Positions 1 through 6,247 of a stretch of DNA of 6,699 bases are shown piece after piece. Numbering within the stretch: position 1 is the stretch's first letter; every line of letters begins with the position of its first letter. Location of the stretch: positions 1 through 6,699 of the forward strand of contig JALOTR010000161.1 in NCBI GenBank assembly GCA_025457805.1, written 5' to 3'. A program made the translations under genes and the position numbers. Source of the DNA: Akkermansiaceae bacterium (GTDB lineage Bacteria > Verrucomicrobiota > Verrucomicrobiia > Verrucomicrobiales > Akkermansiaceae). A model generated the notes under the pieces. The model was given only the letters and a program-made list of their open reading frames with translations, was not told the origin of the DNA and ran no database searches.

Positions 1-97
1 AGGCATCGAGCAATAGTCCAAAAAAGACGTCGCCGGCACAATCATCGAGTTCATCGAGCGCACCGCCCTCAAGCCTTCGAAGCCCACGGACAAGTGA
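1..97 (+). pseudogene. 3' tail of an unidentified gene, interrupted by a stop or frameshift
   Basis: The frame ending at TGA 95-97 reads as a credible protein C-terminus after position 17 (DVAGTIIEFIERTALKPS, then PTDK). The same frame carries a TAG at 14-16. The other forward frame, starting at base 1, reads RHRAIVQK into the six-A run at 20-25. Removing one A would join it smoothly to the tail. This suggests either a homopolymer sequencing error or a real frameshift near the end of a gene that enters from the left. The pattern of a histidine followed about 12 residues later by IIEFIE resembles the end of some alpha/beta hydrolases, but this is only a guess from about 30 residues. No function is assigned. 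Confidence 0.3.
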
Positions 98-122
98 GCA
101 AAGCATTCTGAGCAAAGCATGC
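95..122. repeat. 14-bp tandem duplication
   Basis: TGAGCAAAGCATTC (95-108) is followed directly by TGAGCAAAGCATGC (109-122), matching at 13 of 14 bases. The first copy supplies the TGA that ends the preceding reading frame. The second copy supplies a TGA that closes the frame upstream of the small ORF at 199. It looks like a slippage duplication or the scar of an excised element. Confidence 0.6.
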
Positions 123-139
123 TTGTGCGGGGTGTGGGA

Positions 140-167
140 TTGAAATAAGACAAATTTTTCGTAGCCT
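140..167 (+). promoter_or_regulatory. Weak promoter candidate upstream of the small repeat ORF
   Basis: TTGAAA at 140-145 resembles a -35 box. It is followed after 16 bases by TAGCCT at 162-167, a poor -10 box. The spacing to the ATG at 199 is reasonable, and the segment is more AT-rich than its surroundings. This is motif matching only. Confidence 0.2.
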
Positions 168-198
168 ACAAAGCAATCCAAGGTTGGAGAGGGAAGCC

Positions 199-441
199 AT
201 GTCCGTTGCAGAAAAACTCAAAGCAGAAGGCCGCGTCGAAGGTCGCGTCGAAGGCCGCGTCGAAGGCCGGAAGGTGGGGCGTGAGGAGGGTGTCTGGATC
301 GGCCGTATCCAGCTTCTGGAGGAGTTTCTGGAATCCACTCCCACTCCTCTTTCGACCCTTGAGGACCTCTCTCTGGAAGGGCTCACCGAGCTTCATGCCA
401 GCCTGCACGCCGACTACGAGGCCCGTTTCAAGCGCCGCTGA
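199..441 (+). CDS. Small protein resembling the C-terminal tail of an Rpn-family (PD-(D/E)XK) transposase-like nuclease; likely a remnant
   Basis: This 80-residue ORF begins MSVAEKLKAEGRVEGR and carries EGRV repeats (about residues 10-24), then a charged helical region and a basic end (ARFKRR). ATG 199 is chosen because GGAGAGGG lies at 186-193 with good spacing; a TTG at 184 is in frame but would overlap that site. Rpn-type nucleases (recombination-promoting, often annotated as transposases) typically end in such EGR/EGK repeats after an 'AEKL' helix. The nuclease domain itself is absent. The reading frame stays open from 112 to 199, and the 'LEREAMSVAEKL' continuity across the ATG suggests the ORF was once the end of a longer gene. 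It could instead be an independent small coiled protein. No catalytic residues are present, so no activity is proposed. Confidence 0.5.
   Translation: MSVAEKLKAEGRVEGRVEGRVEGRKVGREEGVWIGRIQLLEEFLESTPTPLSTLEDLSLEGLTELHASLHADYEARFKRR
226..270 (+). repeat. 12-bp tandem repeat encoding EGRV units
   Basis: Three consecutive 12-bp units GAAGGCCGCGTC lie at 226-237, 238-249 (one substitution, C to T) and 250-261, then a partial fourth at 262-270. The unit keeps the reading frame and encodes Glu-Gly-Arg-Val. Copy number could vary by replication slippage without a frameshift. Confidence 0.85.
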
Positions 442-1608
<1,167 letters not shown>

Positions 1609-1632
1609 GCTTCTTTCGCGATGGATCAAGGG

Positions 1633-1647
1633 GCTTCCCTCGGAAGC
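1633..1647 (+). terminator. Short hairpin just after leuB
   Basis: GCTTCC (1633-1638), loop CTC, GGAAGC (1642-1647) form a perfect 6-bp stem starting about 25 bases after the leuB stop. No T-run follows, so an intrinsic terminator role is weak. Confidence 0.2.
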
Positions 1648-1674
1648 AGTTGATTCCAACAAAGATGCGCCTGG

Positions 1675-1705
1675 CTCAGGGAAAGCCATTGCTTTTCCCC
1701 TTGAG
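1675..1705 (+). terminator. Longer bulged hairpin downstream of leuB, candidate terminator
   Basis: CTCAGGGAAAGC (1675-1686), loop CATT, then GCTTTTCCCCTTGAG (1691-1705) pair over 12 bases, with three single-base bulges on the right arm. A T-rich stretch (TGTTTGTGTTTT) follows at about 1719-1730, farther away than in a classical terminator. It sits in the 202-bp gap between leuB and the secreted protein gene, where it could end leuB transcription. Apart from this and the shorter hairpin, nothing else is recognised in the gap. Confidence 0.35.
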
Positions 1706-1810
1706 TGGAGGTGCTCTGTGTTTGTGTTTTCACCCGGTTGGGGGATGGCCCGAAACCAGCCTGCCGCCTATCGTGATTGACGTCTATCAGAGGCCAAAAA
1801 ACCATCCCAA

Positions 1811-2608
1811 ATGAAAACCATCCACATGATATCACTCGTCCTCTGTCTTTCCATGGGGGCGGTTGTCGCAATGCCGCTTTTCACCCAGGAAGGCGGCGAT
1901 CCATCATTCTCCGAGGTTCTGAAATCCGGAAAACTGAAAAAAGGAGAGACTTCAAGGACCGGAGTCACCGGCTCCAGAATTGACGTGAACAATCAACTCA
2001 TCGAGAATTCACCCGAGTCCAAACACGAAATCCCAAAGGCAATCCGGATTCATACCTTGGGCAACAGCGCGATCTCCCGGGCCGACTTCGGGAAATGGTC
2101 GCGATGGTATCAGGAAGACGGCAGCACCCAGGTCTTCCGGCTGTTCAAAGGTGAGGTCAACACCCGCAACACGAGGGCTAATGCCGCACGGACCGAGGCC
2201 TTCAGCAATCTGAGTTGGAAGAAAGGTGCGTGGCATGAGTGGAGCGGCACCTATACCATCGTCAAACCCCATGGTGCCGCGATTTTCCAAGCGAAGAACA
2301 ACATCAATGATTGGTCGGTGCAGATCAACATGAATGCCAAGGGTGATGTCACACTCAATCACCGGAGGGGAAAAGACAAAGTCATCGCAAGCAACATGCT
2401 TGGCAAACCGTTCCGGATCCGGGTGAGGGACAATGGTGAGGACTATGAAGTCTTTCTGGATGGCGTGAAAATGGGCGAAGGATCCTATCAAAGACCGAAG
2501 GGCAACACCTCATTCCGTTGGGGCATGTATTTGGGCAAAAGCGAGGTGTTCCATGATGCGATGATCTTCGTTTCAGGTGCCACCATTGATGGAAAAGCAG
2601 CGAACTGA
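1811..2608 (+). CDS. Secreted beta-sandwich protein resembling polysaccharide lyases (PL7/PL20 or heparin-lyase-I-like fold)
   Basis: The 265-residue product starts with a signal peptide: MKTIH, a hydrophobic stretch MISLVLCLSMGAVVA, and probable cleavage after A20. A variable linker (about 21-75) precedes a beta-rich domain. Visible marks are VFRLFKGEVN (108-117), ARTEAF (126-131), IFQAKNN (158-164), DWSVQINMNAKGDVTL (167-182), FRIRVRDNGEDYEVFLDG (201-218) and SFRWGMYLG (234-242). The order R-T/S-E, then a Q-containing strand, then a K/R-x-G-x-Y strand near the end matches jelly-roll polysaccharide lyases. The catalytic His of the PL7 QIH motif is not present at IFQAK, so activity and substrate are unknown and a lectin-like binding role is possible. 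It converges on the GH105 gene 62 bp away, an enzyme class that consumes lyase products. No well-placed Shine-Dalgarno is visible; AGAGG at 1789-1793 is too far upstream. Confidence 0.55.
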   Translation: MKTIHMISLVLCLSMGAVVAMPLFTQEGGDPSFSEVLKSGKLKKGETSRTGVTGSRIDVNNQLIENSPESKHEIPKAIRIHTLGNSAISRADFGKWSRWYQEDGSTQVFRLFKGEVNTRNTRANAARTEAFSNLSWKKGAWHEWSGTYTIVKPHGAAIFQAKNNINDWSVQINMNAKGDVTLNHRRGKDKVIASNMLGKPFRIRVRDNGEDYEVFLDGVKMGEGSYQRPKGNTSFRWGMYLGKSEVFHDAMIFVSGATIDGKAAN

Positions 2609-2663
2609 AATTTGCCTTCAGATCGTTCCGTCACGAGGCGATCCGATCCCGGGACGGTTGATT

Positions 2664-2689
2664 CAAGATCCTACCGGGTAGCGATCTTG
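2664..2689. terminator. Hairpin spanning the stop codon of the GH105 gene, between convergent genes
   Basis: CAAGATC (2664-2670) plus CTAC (2671-2674), loop CGG, GTAG (2678-2681), one bulged C, then GATCTTG (2683-2689) form an 11-bp stem. The minus-strand TAG stop (2673-2671) lies inside the stem. No T-run follows on either strand. Its place in the 62-bp convergent gap suggests a transcript-end or mRNA-stabilising structure. Confidence 0.4.
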
Positions 2690-4350
2690 TTCAGGTAATC
2701 CAGCCATCCCGCCTCAGTGGTGATTTCTCCGTCGGCCGCCCATGCGAACCCGGCACGATAGGAAATCCTCCCCTGCGCATCGGGCTTCACGATCAACAAG
2801 ACCTCTTCCATGTTGCCGTCCTTGTCGCTTGCGGGAAGACGCACGGTGCGGACCACCGATGCAGGATCGACGATAAGCCCGGTGCCAAATCCCTTGCCCG
2901 CCAGTTTCTCGTAGGTGGCGATCATTCCGGCATCGCCTTTGAGCGTTACCGAAGCACCCTTGTTTTGGGTAGTGAGACCGATCGCCAATTCATGGGGCAG
3001 CGCAGTGCCAGGCTTCACATTCCTGAACCGCTGGTTGGGCTGGGTGGAAAAGGTGGACGTGATCTCACACAGCCGTTCACCAAGGCGCAGGCGCGTGGTG
3101 CGGTATTCCAGCACGTTCCTGCCCGCCAATTTCACCGGATACTGATAGACCGTGTGGAACTCTGCCACATCCGGTGCGGTCCAAATGATCTCGGCGCTTC
3201 GATAAGTATCCGATGTGATCAATTTGCCATCGATCCAAAGACCGAGGCCACCGCATCCGCGGGTATCGCCAACCTTGTAGGCATCGAGACCTTCGCCATG
3301 ATCTTTGTGATAACTCTTTCCTTTCTTGAGTTCGTTGAGATACCAATTGTCAATCACCGGAACCGCGACGCGCTTGCACCAGACATCGATGCCGCTGTCT
3401 TCCGGTCCACTGCGGAGAGCCGGGCCATACACCCGAAAGGCCACCTTGTCGTTTTCCCATGCCAGATCATCCATCCGCTCCGGCACCAAGCGCACATAGG
3501 CACGGGGCTTGGTTTCCTCAGCCAGGATTTTTTCGGCCGCTTTCAGCAAAGCGGAGCCATCGGCAGGTTTCGTTCCCAACATGCGCAGAATCTCACTGCC
3601 CGCCAAAAGGAAGGCTCCGGTTCCGTAATCCTGCGTGGAACCCGCCTCCAGATGATCTGGGGCGGCTCCCACTGGCTGGACGTAACCCACAAGACCATCT
3701 GCATGGATCCGGGTCAGCAGGCCATTCCATGCACGAGTGATGATCGGCAGGTGGGTTTCACGATCCAGCAGGCCTTTGTGAACTCCCCAAGCGAGGCCGT
3801 AAGTGAAAAACCCGCTGCCGCTGGTCTCGCCTTCCGGAACTTCGAGTGGATCCAACAAACTCGGCCGCCAAAGTCCATCCGGCTGCTGCGCTGCAAGGAT
3901 GGCCGTCGTCATTTCCTTGAAGAGCGTTTCATAGAAACCGCGCTTGGGATGATTTTCCGGAAGATGGTCCAACATCAACGCCAGGCCGCCATAAACCCAG
4001 CCGTTGCCGCGACTCCAGAAGGTTTTCCTGCCATTCGGGGTTTTCTTTTCAAAGAAAGTGGCATCCCGGAAAAACAATTTCTCCTGCCGATCGTAGAGGT
4101 GGTCATAGGTGAATTGGAACTCGGCATCAAGGAAGTCCAGATACTTGCGATCACCCGTCGCGGAATGGAGCCGCGCAAGCGTGGGCGGCGCCATGTAAAC
4201 AGCATCACACCATGTCCACCGGTCACTCACCGTGACTCCCTTGGTCTTCGGTTTGCTGCCATGGGCGAGTTTCTCGGTCACCGGGTGATCGATCACATAA
4301 GACAATCGATCGCGCATCGGGGCAAGCCGTTCGGTCCGCGACTTGTCCAT
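2671..4350 (-). CDS. GH105-family unsaturated uronyl hydrolase fused to DUF4861; 5'-truncated
   Basis: The predicted 559-residue product has a GH105 (YteR/RhiN-like) alpha-barrel region at residues 1-280. Its marks are DRWTWCDAVYMAPPTLARL (43-61, with the likely catalytic Asp49), FWSRGNGWVYGGLAL (111-125), QQPDGLWRPSLLDP (155-168) and ETSGSGFFTYGLAWGVHKG (175-193). A DUF4861-like region follows (about 283-559) with YVRLVPERMDDLAWENDKVAFRVYGPAL and GIDVWCKRVAVPVIDNWY. GH105 enzymes hydrolyse the unsaturated uronic acid that lyases leave at the non-reducing end. The start is suspect: ATG 4350 has no ribosome site, and conserved GH105 sequence (HADDHAVGHAWLDIYL) continues in frame upstream to about 4398. 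The frame then meets TGA at 4428-4426 with no ATG, GTG or TTG. The usual first part of the barrel and any signal peptide are missing. The long body has no internal stop, so damage is recent, or the sequence or start usage is unusual. Expression could depend on araC just upstream. Confidence 0.85.
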   Translation of the reverse strand: MDKSRTERLAPMRDRLSYVIDHPVTEKLAHGSKPKTKGVTVSDRWTWCDAVYMAPPTLARLHSATGDRKYLDFLDAEFQFTYDHLYDRQEKLFFRDATFFEKKTPNGRKTFWSRGNGWVYGGLALMLDHLPENHPKRGFYETLFKEMTTAILAAQQPDGLWRPSLLDPLEVPEGETSGSGFFTYGLAWGVHKGLLDRETHLPIITRAWNGLLTRIHADGLVGYVQPVGAAPDHLEAGSTQDYGTGAFLLAGSEILRMLGTKPADGSALLKAAEKILAEETKPRAYVRLVPERMDDLAWENDKVAFRVYGPALRSGPEDSGIDVWCKRVAVPVIDNWYLNELKKGKSYHKDHGEGLDAYKVGDTRGCGGLGLWIDGKLITSDTYRSAEIIWTAPDVAEFHTVYQYPVKLAGRNVLEYRTTRLRLGERLCEITSTFSTQPNQRFRNVKPGTALPHELAIGLTTQNKGASVTLKGDAGMIATYEKLAGKGFGTGLIVDPASVVRTVRLPASDKDGNMEEVLLIVKPDAQGRISYRAGFAWAADGEITTEAGWLDYLNKIATR

Positions 4351-4425
4351 CAGATAGATGTCAAGCCATGCATGGCCTACGGCATGATCGTCGGCATGAT
4401 AAATGCGGTTTGAGAAAGGTTTTGA
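4351..4425 (-). pseudogene. In-frame upstream remnant of the GH105 domain lacking a start codon
   Basis: The 25 codons between the TGA at 4428-4426 and ATG 4350 read SKPFSNRIYHADDHAVGHAW and then LDIYL, continuous with the GH105 frame. HADDH is encoded at 4398-4384. In GH88/GH105 enzymes a conserved Asp in this DD motif is functionally important, so this segment belongs to the ancestral enzyme. No ATG, GTG or TTG is in frame here; only ATT (4404-4402) or CTG (4353-4351) could serve as a rare start. Confidence 0.7.
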
Positions 4426-4478
4426 TCACGGCCTCAGGTGAATTCGAAATGAATCGCAAGCCAAGCCCGAATTCGTGG

Positions 4479-4496
4479 AGGTCAATGCATTGACCT
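4479..4496. promoter_or_regulatory. Perfect 18-bp palindrome, candidate operator upstream of the GH105 gene
   Basis: AGGTCAATGCATTGACCT is identical to its reverse complement. It lies in the 177-bp gap between the araC stop and the GH105 frame, about 130 bp before ATG 4350. It suits a dimeric helix-turn-helix repressor or activator. As RNA it could also fold into a 7-bp stem with a UGCA loop, but no T-run follows on the minus strand, so a terminator for araC is less likely. The rest of the gap shows only CGGATCCG (4510-4517). Confidence 0.5.
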
Positions 4497-4527
4497 TGGT
4501 TGCGGTTTCCGGATCCGAACCATCCGG

Positions 4528-5388
4528 TCAGAGTGACGCCCCATGCCCACTGCGAAACAGGGCGGGCGATTGGCCATACTCGGACTTGAAGGCTTTGGAG
4601 AGATGGAAGCCATCGCAGAATCCCAGCGACTCCGCGATCATGTCCAGCTTGAGATCGGATCGCTGAAGCATCAATGCAGCTTGCGCAAGCCGACGGCGGC
4701 GGCGGAACGAGGAGGGCGATTCGCCGGTTGCCGCCTTGAAGGTCTTTCGGAAATGATCATGGCTCATTCCCAGCATTGCGGCGATTTCCTGAGGCGTGGG
4801 TGAATCCCCCCCTCCTCCGAGAAGTTGTTTGGATTTCTCCAGCCAATCCTCTCGCGCCAAGGGACGCTGCGCCAGCGAGTCGGCAATCAAACAATGAATC
4901 GAAGTGGCCACGGCGGTGGAATCCTCAAGCGAGGACGTCGGCATGCGCAGGATCTTGAAAAAACGACGCGCCATCGTTGGCAATGAATCGACCCTCCAGA
5001 CCGGATGCGATGGATCGAGCCCATGGGAGCGCCATCCTTCAAAGGCAGCTCCTTTGAACGCAATGAATACCTCGTCCCAGTCATCGCCAGCTTCCGGGCC
5101 ATACTGATGAGGGTGTTCGGGGAAAACGACCACCAGATCTCCCGGCGACAAGCGCAGATCCATCCCACGACGGTCCCGATATCGACCTCCGCCGCCGAGC
5201 AGCAAAACCAAAGCATACATGCCATATACCCGGAACTGGGACAATCCCGTGCCTGTCGTTCCGCGGAGATGTCCACCAAATTCCGCATTTCCAATCGGGT
5301 TCGGCGGGCCGGAGAGCGGGATGATCCCGTCCGGCAAGTTGTGCTTTGCCATGCCCGGAAAATACATGCCGGAATCCAAAGCGTCCAT
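4528..5388 (-). CDS. AraC-family transcriptional regulator
   Basis: The 286-residue DNA-binding regulator has an N-terminal cupin-like sensor and a C-terminal double helix-turn-helix. The sensor region spans about 45-115 and includes the strand and turn DLRLSPGDLVVVFPEHPHQYGP (about 77-98), typical of AraC ligand-binding cupins. The first HTH is around 199-225 (PQEIAAMLGMSHDHFRKTFK, then AATGESP). The second is around 248-275 (LDMIAESLGFCDGFHLSKAF, then KSEYGQSP) and carries the family's GF-D-FHLSKAFK signature. The gene lies upstream of the truncated GH105 gene on the same strand and diverges from the isomerase operon, so it could control either. The inducer is probably a sugar or sugar acid, by analogy. 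ATG 5388 leaves 42 bp to the divergent gene; in-frame ATGs at 5367 and 5352 would enlarge that gap. No strong Shine-Dalgarno decides between them. Confidence 0.93.
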   Translation of the reverse strand: MDALDSGMYFPGMAKHNLPDGIIPLSGPPNPIGNAEFGGHLRGTTGTGLSQFRVYGMYALVLLLGGGGRYRDRRGMDLRLSPGDLVVVFPEHPHQYGPEAGDDWDEVFIAFKGAAFEGWRSHGLDPSHPVWRVDSLPTMARRFFKILRMPTSSLEDSTAVATSIHCLIADSLAQRPLAREDWLEKSKQLLGGGGDSPTPQEIAAMLGMSHDHFRKTFKAATGESPSSFRRRRRLAQAALMLQRSDLKLDMIAESLGFCDGFHLSKAFKSEYGQSPALFRSGHGASL

Positions 5389-5430
5389 TCACAAATCGAA
5401 GGATCCGGATAGCATTGGAAACTCAAATCC
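5389..5430. promoter_or_regulatory. Compact divergent intergenic region (araC / sugar isomerase)
   Basis: Only 42 bp separate the two start codons, so promoters and any operator must overlap or extend into coding sequence. It contains the palindromes GGATCC (5401-5406) and ATCCGGAT (5403-5410), and a direct repeat CAAATC at 5392-5397 and 5424-5429. No convincing -35/-10 pair is seen. If araC starts at 5352 the gap is 78 bp. Confidence 0.35.
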
Positions 5431-6240
5431 ATGCACATTCTTTTCACCAAGGCCAACTGGGAACGCTCCGAACTTTCCGTCGCGGACTTCGTCCGGCTCT
5501 GCGCGGAAAACGGCTACGATGGCACCGAAATCTATCTGCCCGCGCGCCCCGAAGGCACTGCCGAAATCCGCGAACTGCACGAGGCCGCCGGATTGAAGAT
5601 CGTTTCCCACATCGCCACCGAGGGCGCGACTCCCGCCGAGCATCTGCGCTCGCTGGAGGAGCGCTACCGCCGTGCCGCCGAGCTTCATCCGCTCTTCATC
5701 AACAGCCACACCGGCAAGGATCACTTCTCCTTCGCTGCCTCCCTGCAGATCTTCGAGGCCGGAGAGAAACTCGTCGCCGAACACGGCATTCCCCTCCTCC
5801 ACGAAACCCACCGCGGCCGCGCGCTTTTCTCCGCCCCCGCCGCCCTCCATTTCCTGCGCGAAGTGCCATCGCTCCGCCTCACTGCCGACTTCTCGCACTG
5901 GGTTTGCGTGCATGAAAGCGATCTTAAAGACCAACCCGAAGCCCTCGACGCCGCCATGCAGGCAGCCGGTCACATCCACGCCCGCGTCGGCTTCGATGAA
6001 GGCCCGCAGATCAGCGACCCGCGGAATCCCGCCCATGCGGCATGGCTGGAACGCTTCACTTCGTGGTGGAAACATATCCTCGATCTCCGCCGTGCCGAAG
6101 GCCGCGAGTGGTTCACCATCACTCCGGAGTTCGGCCCGGAACCTTATATGCCGCTCGCCGGCGCATCCACGAATCCCGTCGGAGATGCCTGGGAATACAA
6201 CTCCTGGATGCACCGCCACCTCCGCGAAACCCTTATCTAA
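5431..6240 (+). CDS. TIM-barrel sugar (phosphate) isomerase/epimerase, xylose-isomerase-like / AP endonuclease 2 family
   Basis: The 269-residue cytosolic protein has no signal peptide and fits the PF01261 family, whose members isomerise or epimerise sugars, keto-sugars or inositol derivatives with a divalent metal. Barrel-strand motifs appear in order: GYDGTEIYLP (28-37), SHIATEG (59-65), INSHTGKDHF (90-99), LLHETHRGR (122-130), LTADFSHW (150-157), HIHARVG (181-187) and TITPEFGPEPY (229-239). The likely metal ligands are E125, D153, H183 and E233, with H156 nearby. The spacing follows the IolE/MocC-type pattern. The substrate cannot be read from sequence. The gene is followed 7 bp later by a desaturase-family gene on the same strand, so the two are probably co-transcribed; that pairing resembles MocC and MocD of rhizopine catabolism. 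ATG 5431 has only a weak GGAAA at 5417-5421 upstream. Confidence 0.85.
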   Translation: MHILFTKANWERSELSVADFVRLCAENGYDGTEIYLPARPEGTAEIRELHEAAGLKIVSHIATEGATPAEHLRSLEERYRRAAELHPLFINSHTGKDHFSFAASLQIFEAGEKLVAEHGIPLLHETHRGRALFSAPAALHFLREVPSLRLTADFSHWVCVHESDLKDQPEALDAAMQAAGHIHARVGFDEGPQISDPRNPAHAAWLERFTSWWKHILDLRRAEGREWFTITPEFGPEPYMPLAGASTNPVGDAWEYNSWMHRHLRETLI

Positions 6241-6247
6241 CAATTTC

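Noticed and set aside
226..270. Short direct repeats as a CRISPR array
   Set aside because: The units are contiguous 12-mers without spacers and keep a reading frame.
2009..2491. A 160-codon minus-strand frame opposite the secreted protein
   Set aside because: The plus-strand gene has a signal peptide and an ordered beta-strand pattern; the antisense translation has no recognisable features.
4380..4400. Direct repeat CGGCATGAT (4380-4388 and 4392-4400)
   Set aside because: It is explained by the repeated His-Ala/Asp codons of the HADDHA motif, so it is coding rather than regulatory.
2965..4413. A 482-codon open frame on the plus strand opposite the GH105 gene
   Set aside because: It is antisense to a protein with clear family motifs, its translation shows no recognisable domain, and long antisense frames are common in GC-rich coding DNA.
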